64,000 nucleotides of DNA from Massilia oculi (GTDB lineage: Bacteria; Pseudomonadota; Gammaproteobacteria; Burkholderiales; Burkholderiaceae_D): positions 1,922,001 to 1,986,000 of the forward strand of contig NZ_CP029343.1 in the NCBI RefSeq assembly GCF_003143515.1. The letters are read 5' to 3'. Every line of letters starts with the position of its first letter. Within the stretch, counting starts at the first letter, position 1. Both the position numbers and the translations under genes were made by a program. The notes beneath the pieces are model-generated. The model searched no databases, was not told the DNA's origin, and saw nothing but the letters and a program-made list of their open reading frames with translations. Below are positions 57,898-64,000 of this stretch, in pieces.

Positions 57898-58311
57898 ATG
57901 CGCACCCTGCCCTGCGTCCTCTCCATCGCCGCCGCCGGCCTGCTGTCGGCCTGCGCCACGCCCGACCACCTGCCCGACGCCCAGTACACGCTGAGCGAGC
58001 GCCAGACCCTGACCCTGCCGCCGGTGCCAAGGGATGCGCGCCTGACCCTCACCTACGAGGGCGCCGACGACAGCCGCTGCCCCGACAATGCGCGCTGCAT
58101 GTGGGCCGGCCAGCTGGCCTACCGCTTCACCCTGCGCACCAACAATATGGCGCAGGGCTTCTGGCTGGTGCAGGGCAAACCCGGCTTTACCTCGCCCGGG
58201 CTGCGCGGCGCGCGCATCGAACTCGATCCCTCGTTCGTGCCGCCGCCGCGCGGCATGGCGCAAGAAAAACCGGCGTCGTATCCGGTGGTCTTCAATATGT
58301 ACGGCACCTGA
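57898..58311 (+). CDS. Small outer-membrane-type lipoprotein of unknown function
   Basis: A 137-residue lipoprotein: lipobox LLSAC with Cys19 after a hydrophobic signal. The mature part has DSRCPDNARCMWAGQLAYRFTL near 58-80, a two-cysteine RCP...CMWAG pattern found in a family of short lipoproteins of unknown role. Start 57898 gives the cleanest signal peptide; ATG 57889 is possible. Its TGA overlaps the ATG of the gamma-glutamyltransferase gene (TGATG), so the two are coupled. Confidence 0.7.
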   Translation: MRTLPCVLSIAAAGLLSACATPDHLPDAQYTLSERQTLTLPPVPRDARLTLTYEGADDSRCPDNARCMWAGQLAYRFTLRTNNMAQGFWLVQGKPGFTSPGLRGARIELDPSFVPPPRGMAQEKPASYPVVFNMYGT

Positions 58312-60083
58312 TGGCACCTGGACGACTGCCGCCGACCGCACTGGCGTGCGGCCTGGTCCTTGCTGTTTCACTCCATGGCGTCGCGGCTGCGCCGGTCGCG
58401 ACCGGCACCGGCGGCGCCGTCGCCACGATCAGCCTGCATGCCTCGCAGTCGGCGCTGGCCATCCTGAACGCAGGCGGCAATGCGGTCGACGCCGCAGTGG
58501 CCGCGGCCGCCACGCTGGGCGTCACCGATCCCTTCAGCTGCGGCATCGGCGGCGGCGGCTTCATGGTGATTTATCTGGCCAGGGACAAGCGCGTGATCAC
58601 CATCGACCACCGCGAAACGGCCCCTGGCAGCGTGGGCCCGCAACTGTTCCAGCACGACGGCAAGCCGCTCGACGTCGAGACCGCGGTGGCCAGCGGCGCG
58701 GCGGTCGGCGTGCCGGGCACCGTGCGCGGCTGGCACGAGGCGCTCGAGCGCTACGGCAGCATGCGCTTTTCCCAGGTGCTGGCGCCGGCGATCGCGGTGG
58801 CCGACAAGGGTTTCCGCATCAACGCCAACTTCAGCCAGCTGGTGGGACAGAACGAAAAGAAATTCCTTCAGTTCGCGCCGACGCGCGAGCTGTATCTGCA
58901 CAAGGGCAAGGCCCTCCCCGCCGGCACGCTGCTGCGCAATCCCGGCATGGCGCGCGCCTACCGCGAGATCGCGCAAGGCGGCGTGAAAGCGTTCTATGAA
59001 GGGCCGATCGCGCGCGCCATCGTCGACAGCGTCAACCGGCCGCCGGTCGCGAAAGGGTATGCCGTACGACCAGGCGCGATGACGATGGCGGATCTCGCCA
59101 ACTACGAGGCGCGCATCCGTCCCGCCCTGCGCAGCAGCTATCGTGGCTACGAGCTCCATGGCATGCCCCTGCCCAGCAGCGGCGGCCCGACGGTGGCGCA
59201 TGCGCTCAACATCCTCGAAGGCTATGACCTGGCATCGCTGCCGCGCGCGCGGGCCGAGCATCTCTATATCGAAGCCAGCCGCCTGGCATTCGCCGACCGC
59301 AACGCCTACCTGGCCGATCCGGAATACGTCGATGCGCCGCTCGCCGGACTGCTCTCGAAAAAATATGCGGCCGAGCGCCGCGCGCTGATCGATCCGCGAA
59401 AATCCGCGCCAGGCGCGGTGGCGGCGGGCGACCCCTACCGCTACCAGGACGACCCGAGCATTCCCCTGCGCACCCAGCCGGCCGCCGCCATCAAGCTGGC
59501 GCCCGAGAGCGCGCATACCACCCACCTGACGGTGTCGGACAAGGACGGCAACGTGGTGGCGTACACCTTCACCATCGAATCCTGGGGCGGCAGCGGAATC
59601 GTCGTGCCGGGCTACGGCTTCCTGCTCAATAACGAACTCACCGACTTCGATTTCGACGCCACCGGCCCGCACCCGAACGTGCCCGAAGCCGGCAAGCGCC
59701 CGCGCTCGAGCATGGCGCCCACCATCGCGCTCAAGGACGGCAAGCCGGCCTTCAGCATCGGCAGCCCCGGCGGCTCGACCATCATCACCACCGTGCTGCA
59801 GACCATCGTCAACCACGTCGACTTCGGCATGCCGATGGACCAGGCGCTCGATGCGCCGCGCATCAGCCAGCGCAATGCGGCAGAAACGTCGGTCGAGCCG
59901 GGTTTCGCGGGCAGTGCGCAGGCGCGCGCCCTGGAGGGTTTCGGCCAGCGCTGGGAAAGCCCGGCCGAGGAAATCGGCGCGGCCAACGCCCTGGTGTTCA
60001 ATCCGGACGGCACCGTCACCGCCGTCAGCGAGGGCAAGCGCCACGGCGTCGGCACGGCGCTGGTCCAGCGCCGCGGGCACTAG
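58311..60083 (+). CDS. ggt: Gamma-glutamyltransferase (glutathione hydrolase)
   Basis: Periplasmic enzyme that cleaves the gamma-glutamyl bond of glutathione. 590 residues, made as a precursor that self-cleaves before the catalytic Thr, here Thr403 in SAHTTHLTVSDKDGN. Substrate-binding SSGGPTVAHALN (residues near 288-299) and the GSPGGSTIITTVLQ oxyanion segment near 484 are intact. Signal peptide about 1-28. Coupled with the lipoprotein gene upstream. Confidence 0.95.
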   Translation: MAPGRLPPTALACGLVLAVSLHGVAAAPVATGTGGAVATISLHASQSALAILNAGGNAVDAAVAAAATLGVTDPFSCGIGGGGFMVIYLARDKRVITIDHRETAPGSVGPQLFQHDGKPLDVETAVASGAAVGVPGTVRGWHEALERYGSMRFSQVLAPAIAVADKGFRINANFSQLVGQNEKKFLQFAPTRELYLHKGKALPAGTLLRNPGMARAYREIAQGGVKAFYEGPIARAIVDSVNRPPVAKGYAVRPGAMTMADLANYEARIRPALRSSYRGYELHGMPLPSSGGPTVAHALNILEGYDLASLPRARAEHLYIEASRLAFADRNAYLADPEYVDAPLAGLLSKKYAAERRALIDPRKSAPGAVAAGDPYRYQDDPSIPLRTQPAAAIKLAPESAHTTHLTVSDKDGNVVAYTFTIESWGGSGIVVPGYGFLLNNELTDFDFDATGPHPNVPEAGKRPRSSMAPTIALKDGKPAFSIGSPGGSTIITTVLQTIVNHVDFGMPMDQALDAPRISQRNAAETSVEPGFAGSAQARALEGFGQRWESPAEEIGAANALVFNPDGTVTAVSEGKRHGVGTALVQRRGH

Positions 60084-60425
60084 CTTGCACCGCGGCGGCG
60101 AGCCACTCCTCGCTCCTGGCCCGCAGTGCGCCGGCCCAGTCGAGGCCGAGCGCATACGAACGCACGCCATCGGCGAACGGGTCCGGCAGATCGTTGACCG
60201 GCGGCAGGCCGGCGTCGCTGCGCCTTGCCGGCGGTCTCGAACAAGCCTCGCAGCAGTTCGGGCGCCAGGTGGCGCGCCAAGTCGGTCATGCTGTTGCCCG
60301 GCATGACTGCCGTGGCGCGCACGCTCTGCAGCGCACGCGCCGTCTCCAGTCCGATGCCCGACGCCGCGCCGGTGACCAGGAAACGCTTGCCCTTCAGGTC
60401 GCCCCCGGCCACTGCCTCATCGGCG
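60084..60425 (-). pseudogene. Short-chain dehydrogenase pseudogene
   Basis: Minus-strand remains of an SDR gene. One frame reads GGDLKGKRFLVTGAASGIGLETARALQS (NAD-binding N-terminus). It jumps without the middle to VRATAVMPGNSMTDLARHLAPELLRGLFE, a C-terminal segment, and a second frame continues DLPDPFADGVRSYALGLDW and ALRARSEEWLAAA, the end of such proteins. The catalytic YxxxK region is deleted. It lies downstream of an intact SDR gene in the same direction. Confidence 0.75.
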
Positions 60426-60471
60426 TCGTTTGTGCTCCGAATCGTGTGCTCATGTCTTTTCCTGTCGAATG

Positions 60472-61233
60472 TCAGATGCCGAGCCCGCCCGCCACGTCGA
60501 TGACGCCGCCGGTGATGTAGCCGCCGTTCTGGCCGGCCAGGAAGTTGACCAGCGCCGCCACCTCCTCGAGCGTCGCGATGCGGCGGATCGGGTGCATGTC
60601 GAGGAAGGCGTCGGGCGCCGTCGTGCTGCCCAGGGCCTCGACCATCATGTCGGTCGGCATGGCGCCGGGCTGGACCACGTTGACGGTGATGTTGCGCGGA
60701 CCCAGATCGCGCGCCACGCCCTTGGCATAGCCGATCAGGGCGGCCTTGGTGCCGGCGTAGTCGGCCACGCCCGGGATCAGGGCCAGCGTGCCGTTGAGCG
60801 AGCCGATGAAGATGATCCGGCCGCCATCGGACAGGGCCGGCGCCGCCGCGCGCGTGGTCGCGATCGTTCCCATGACGTTGACCTGCCATTGATGGTCCAG
60901 TTTGGCGGTGTCGAGCGCGGGATTGTCGACCTGCTGGCCCTTGGCCACGACCGCCGCATTATTGACGAGGATGTCGAGGCGGCCGAAATGCGCCACCACC
61001 GCGTCGACCAGCGGCCTGGCCGCCGCCAGGTCGGCCTGGTCGCTCCGGATGGCCAGCGCGCGCACACCCTTCGCCTTCAGTTTTTGCACCACCGCCTCGG
61101 CCTTGGCGCTCGAGGCCACATAGGTGATCGCCACGTCGGCGCCCTCCGCGGCGAGCGCCTCGGCGATCGCCGCACCCAGCCCGCGCGAGCCCCCGGTCAC
61201 CAGCGCAACCTTGCCTTTCAAACCATTCGACAT
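60472..61233 (-). CDS. Short-chain dehydrogenase/reductase (FabG-like)
   Basis: A 253-residue classical SDR. Cofactor loop TGGSRGLG (13-20), NNAA at about 91-94, catalytic Ser in GSLNG and YxxxK in DYAGTKAALIG. Ends GGVIDVAGGLGI. The Arg after Gly-Ser suggests NADP preference. Substrate unknown. Divergent from a TetR gene, with twin operators and its own strong promoter, so it is the probable target of that repressor. Confidence 0.88.
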   Translation of the reverse strand: MSNGLKGKVALVTGGSRGLGAAIAEALAAEGADVAITYVASSAKAEAVVQKLKAKGVRALAIRSDQADLAAARPLVDAVVAHFGRLDILVNNAAVVAKGQQVDNPALDTAKLDHQWQVNVMGTIATTRAAAPALSDGGRIIFIGSLNGTLALIPGVADYAGTKAALIGYAKGVARDLGPRNITVNVVQPGAMPTDMMVEALGSTTAPDAFLDMHPIRRIATLEEVAALVNFLAGQNGGYITGGVIDVAGGLGI

Positions 61234-61261
61234 ACAGTCTCTCCAGATCAGCGTTTATTTC

Positions 61262-61275
61262 GTAACGACCGTTAC
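61262..61275. promoter_or_regulatory. Operator 1 (GTAACG-AC-CGTTAC)
   Basis: Perfect 6-2-6 inverted repeat GTAACG AC CGTTAC. It lies just beyond the start point of the SDR promoter, between that promoter and the SDR ATG at 61233, where a repressor would block transcription. Confidence 0.7.
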
Positions 61276-61285
61276 GATAACGATG

Positions 61286-61313
61286 AGTATATAATTCGCG
61301 AATGGACTGTCAA
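61286..61313 (-). promoter_or_regulatory. Promoter of the SDR gene
   Basis: Minus strand: -35 TTGACA (61308-61313, consensus), 16-bp spacer, -10 TATACT (61286-61291). Operators flank it on both sides. Confidence 0.75.
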
Positions 61314-61322
61314 GCATTTTTT

Positions 61323-61336
61323 GTAATGACCGTTAT
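61323..61336. promoter_or_regulatory. Operator 2 (GTAATG-AC-CGTTAT)
   Basis: Near copy of operator 1 with the same core (GTAAYGACCGTTAY), about 20 bp before the TetR start. Its position suggests autoregulation. Confidence 0.65.
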
Positions 61337-61357
61337 TGAAAAAGCGGAGGTATGCTG

Positions 61358-61942
61358 ATGGGTCGCCATCGCGAATACGACGCCGACAAGGTGCTGGATG
61401 CCGCGCTGTGCGTGTTCTGGCGCAAGGGCTACGAGGGCGCCTCGTATGCCGACCTGACCGAGGCGGCCGGCGTCGAGCGGCCGGCGCTGTACTCGGCCTT
61501 CGGCAACAAGGAAGCGCTGTTCAAGCGCGTGCTGGAGCGCTACCACGAACGCTTCATGACCCACATCCCCGAAGGGCTGGCCAAGCCGACCTCGCGCGAA
61601 GTGGCCGCCCACATCTTGTACAGCTCGGTGGAGCTGAATACGCGCTATCCCGACCGCACCGGTTGCCTCGGCATCAACGGCGCGGTAGCCGGCGCGGACG
61701 AGTCGGAGCCGGTGCGCCAGGCCCTGATCGGTTTCCGCGCGCTCGGAGAAGCACAACTGCGCGAACGCTTCGAACGGGCACAGGCCGAAGGCGACCTGCC
61801 TGCCTCGGCCCGTCCCGCCGCCCTGGCGGCCTATGTGATGGCGCTGCTGCACGGCATGGCCATCCAGGCCAAGGCCGGCTTCGAGCGCGAGATGCTCGAT
61901 GCGGTGGTGGAGCAGGCGCTGTCGAACTGGCCCGGCGCCTGA
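61358..61942 (+). CDS. TetR-family transcriptional regulator
   Basis: A 194-residue repressor. N-terminal HTH: DADKVLDAALCVFWRKGYEGASYADLTEAAGVERPALYSAFGNKEALF (about 8-56). The C-terminal ligand domain includes YPDRTGCLGINGAVAG. Start ATG 61358: the GGAGG lies seven bases upstream, whereas the ATG at 61352 would be only one base away. Divergent from the SDR gene and flanked by matching operators. Confidence 0.9.
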   Translation: MGRHREYDADKVLDAALCVFWRKGYEGASYADLTEAAGVERPALYSAFGNKEALFKRVLERYHERFMTHIPEGLAKPTSREVAAHILYSSVELNTRYPDRTGCLGINGAVAGADESEPVRQALIGFRALGEAQLRERFERAQAEGDLPASARPAALAAYVMALLHGMAIQAKAGFEREMLDAVVEQALSNWPGA

Positions 61943-61971
61943 GCCGCTTCCGGTCCGATTCCAGGCCGATT

Positions 61972-64000
61972 CTAGCGCGCGACCAGTTCGCGCACCCGCT
62001 GCGCCATCGCGTCGATCGAGAACGGCTTGGTCAGCACCGACATGCCGGGCGCGAGCTGCCCGTGGTCGAGCAAGGCGGTTTCGGCGTAGCCGGTGATGAA
62101 CAAGACCTTCAGCAGGGGACGCTTGATGCGCGCCGCATCCGCCATCTGGCGTCCATTCATCATGCCCGGCAGGCCGACGTCCGAGATCACGAGGTCGATG
62201 CGCGCGTCCGATTGCAGCAGCGCCAGGCCGCCGGCGCCATCCTCGGCCTGGAGCACCGTGTAGCCCAGCTCCTCGAGCACGTCGACCACCAGCATGCGCA
62301 CGCTCGGCTCGTCGTCCACCAACAGGATCGTCTCGCCCCGGCCGGCCGGCGGCGCGGCGTCGGCGGCCGGCGCCGCATCGCGCTCATCGGCCTCACCGCG
62401 GTGGCGCGGCAGGAAGATGCTGACCGTGGTGCCCTGGCCCAGCTGCGAATCGATCGCCACCTGCCCGCCCGATTGCTTGGCGAAGCCGTAGATCATCGAC
62501 AGGCCCAGTCCCGTGCCCTGGCCCAGCGGCTTGGTAGTGAAGAAGGGTTCGAAGGCCTTGGCCAGCACGTCCGGGGCCATGCCGGTGCCGCTGTCGGCAA
62601 CCGACAGCACGAGATAGTCGCCTGGCGGCAGCTCATGGCCGCGCGCGGCGTCGGCGTCGAGCACGCGGTTGGTGGTGGCGATCGCGATGCGGCCGCCTTC
62701 CGGCATCGCGTCGCGCGCATTGATGCACAGGTTCAGCAGCGCATTCTCGAGCTGCGACTGGTCGACCAGCGCCGTCCACGGCTCGCCGCTGTAGTCCGGC
62801 TCCACCCGCACGCCGGGGCCCACCGTGCGCCGGATCATGTCCAGCAGGCCGTCGACCATCGTGTTGACGCAGATGGCGCGCGGCGCCAGCGTCTGGCGCC
62901 GCGAGAACGCCAGCAGCCGGTGGGTGAGCGCGGCGGCCCGCCTGGTCGCGCCTTGCGCCACCGCGACGTAGCGCTCGATCTCGTCCACGCGACCCTGCCT
63001 GAGGCGCAGCTTGACCAGGTCCAGGCTGCCCGAGATGCCGGCCAGCAGGTTGTTGAAGTCGTGCGCCAGCCCGCCGGTGAGCTGGCCGACCGCCTCCATC
63101 TTTTGCGAATGACGCAGCTGTTCGTGCGCACGCTCCAGCTCGGCCTGGCGTTCGCGCTCGACGCTGATGTCGCGCGCCGCGCAGTACACCTTGCCGTCGT
63201 CCGGCACCGCCGCCCACGACAGCCAGCGCCAGCCCCCGCCCCGGTGCCGGTAGCGGTTCTCGAAGCGCAAGGCGGGGGTGCCGTGCTCCAGCGCATTGCG
63301 CCAGATGTCCTCGGTGCCGTCGCGGTCGTCCGGATGGATGAAGTCGAGGAAAGGCGTGCCCGCGACCTCTTCCTCGGTCCAGCCCAGCGTGGCCTGCCAG
63401 GCCGGGTTCGAGGTCTCCATGAAGCCGTCGGCATTGAGCACGCCCAGGACGTCGGGGCTGAGCTGCCAGGTTCGTCCGCGCGCCCGCGCCTGGGCCACGA
63501 CCTTTTGCTCCAGCTCCTCGTTCAATGCCCGCAGCTTGAGGATGGCCAGGTCGCGCTCGGCCTCGACCGCGCGCCTGCCCTCGACGTCGATCAGCACGCC
63601 GGGGAAGCGCAGCCCGGTGCCATCCGGCGCCAGGTCGACCCGGCCGTTGGCTTCGATCCAGTAATAATTGCCGTCGGCGCGCCGCACCCGGTACTGGTGG
63701 GCGTAATGGCCGCCGCGCGCGATCACCGAGTTGATGGCCTGGGCCAGGCCGGCTTGGTCGTCCGGGTGCACCGTGGCCACGATCTGGGACAGGGACAGGC
63801 CGGTGCGCCCGATGGCGGGGTCGAGGCCGAAGGCGCGCGCAAAGGCTTCGTCGACGGTGAAGCGGTCGGTCGGCAGGTGCCAGAACCAGGTGCCGATGAT
63901 GGCGCCGGCCTCCAGCGCCAACTGGACCCGCTCGGCATCGACGCGCGACGCCGATTCGTGCTCCCGCAACACGGCTTCGTCGGCCGCCTGGCGCCGCTGG
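61972..64000 (-). CDS. Hybrid sensor histidine kinase (PAS-PAS-HisKA-HATPase-REC), 5' end cut by window edge
   Basis: Minus-strand gene whose start lies beyond the window; the frame is open to base 64000. Order in the visible part: coiled coil (RRQAADEAVLRE), PAS (about 63.9-63.5 kb), second coiled-coil linker, PAS with SNPAWQATLGWTEEEVAG, HisKA with AHDFNNLL (His in HDFNN), HATPase with LLNLCINARDAMP and GTGLGLSMIYG, and a C-terminal REC (ILLVDDEPSVR, phosphoacceptor Asp in VISDVGLPG). All catalytic residues look intact. Target regulator unknown. Confidence 0.9.
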   Translation of the reverse strand, partial: QRRQAADEAVLREHESASRVDAERVQLALEAGAIIGTWFWHLPTDRFTVDEAFARAFGLDPAIGRTGLSLSQIVATVHPDDQAGLAQAINSVIARGGHYAHQYRVRRADGNYYWIEANGRVDLAPDGTGLRFPGVLIDVEGRRAVEAERDLAILKLRALNEELEQKVVAQARARGRTWQLSPDVLGVLNADGFMETSNPAWQATLGWTEEEVAGTPFLDFIHPDDRDGTEDIWRNALEHGTPALRFENRYRHRGGGWRWLSWAAVPDDGKVYCAARDISVERERQAELERAHEQLRHSQKMEAVGQLTGGLAHDFNNLLAGISGSLDLVKLRLRQGRVDEIERYVAVAQGATRRAAALTHRLLAFSRRQTLAPRAICVNTMVDGLLDMIRRTVGPGVRVEPDYSGEPWTALVDQSQLENALLNLCINARDAMPEGGRIAIATTNRVLDADAARGHELPPGDYLVLSVADSGTGMAPDVLAKAFEPFFTTKPLGQGTGLGLSMIYGFAKQSGGQVAIDSQLGQGTTVSIFLPRHRGEADERDAAPAADAAPPAGRGETILLVDDEPSVRMLVVDVLEELGYTVLQAEDGAGGLALLQSDARIDLVISDVGLPGMMNGRQMADAARIKRPLLKVLFITGYAETALLDHGQLAPGMSVLTKPFSIDAMAQRVRELVAR

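Noticed and set aside
58119..60170. 600-codon minus-strand frame opposite ggt
   Set aside because: Antisense of a gene with a complete GGT catalytic motif; His/Arg/Ala-rich shadow.

Overview
The window is a high-GC stretch of a betaproteobacterial chromosome, most likely Oxalobacteraceae and close to Massilia. This is inferred from the order ftsZ-peroxiredoxin-lpxC-dciA-secA-argJ, from protein features such as the meso-DAP MurE motif and lengths typical of the order, and from the family mix (Csu-type pili, many response regulators, GGDEF/EAL protein). No tRNA, prophage or CRISPR array was found.

Layout. 1-3.8 kb (minus): 3' part of dadA, a Nudix hydrolase, a DUF815 ATPase and argJ. 4-6.4 kb (plus): an N-acetylmuramoyl-L-alanine amidase and a DUF2254 membrane protein. 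6.5-29.9 kb, almost all minus: secA, dciA (plus), lpxC, an EamA transporter, a peroxiredoxin, then the complete division and cell wall (dcw) cluster ftsZ-ftsA-ftsQ-ddl-murC-murG-ftsW-murD-mraY-murF-murE-ftsI-ftsL-rsmH-mraZ, transcribed from mraZ towards ftsZ. Most junctions overlap or abut. Upstream of mraZ lie a candidate promoter and five GTGGGA-like boxes in a 10/10/10/11 bp ladder, which fits MraZ autoregulation.

30-32.6 kb is an accessory stretch. It holds an HTH-REC response regulator with a possibly leaderless start, a single-domain REC protein with a coupled 20-codon leader ORF, an 85-residue spore-coat-U-like secreted protein, and the deleted remnant of an IS1595-type element sitting exactly in that gene's stop codon with a 7/8 target duplication. 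32.6-38.1 kb (plus) is a tight six-gene unit: AraC regulator, CxxC AhpD/CMD protein, acyl-CoA-dehydrogenase-like flavoenzyme, and ATPase, Tat-type binding protein and permease of a NitT/TauT importer. It looks like a self-contained import-and-oxidise module of unknown substrate. 38.1-43 kb (minus) is a Csu-type chaperone-usher pilus operon. It is followed by glpK (TTG start) and the RNase P RNA gene.

45-51.2 kb (plus): a ThDP enzyme, ftsY-ftsE-ftsX, and rpoH preceded by a near-perfect CIRCE element, which ties the sigma-32 gene to HrcA. 51.3-58 kb: a YghU-type GST, an EEP hydrolase, a GGDEF-EAL protein, a PhoB-like regulator whose receiver has lost its phosphorylation residues (Asp to Glu, Thr to Ala, Lys to Gln), and pstS with a Pho box. 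57.9-64 kb: a lipoprotein coupled to gamma-glutamyltransferase, an eroded SDR pseudogene, an SDR/TetR divergent pair with twin operators, and the truncated end of a hybrid histidine kinase.
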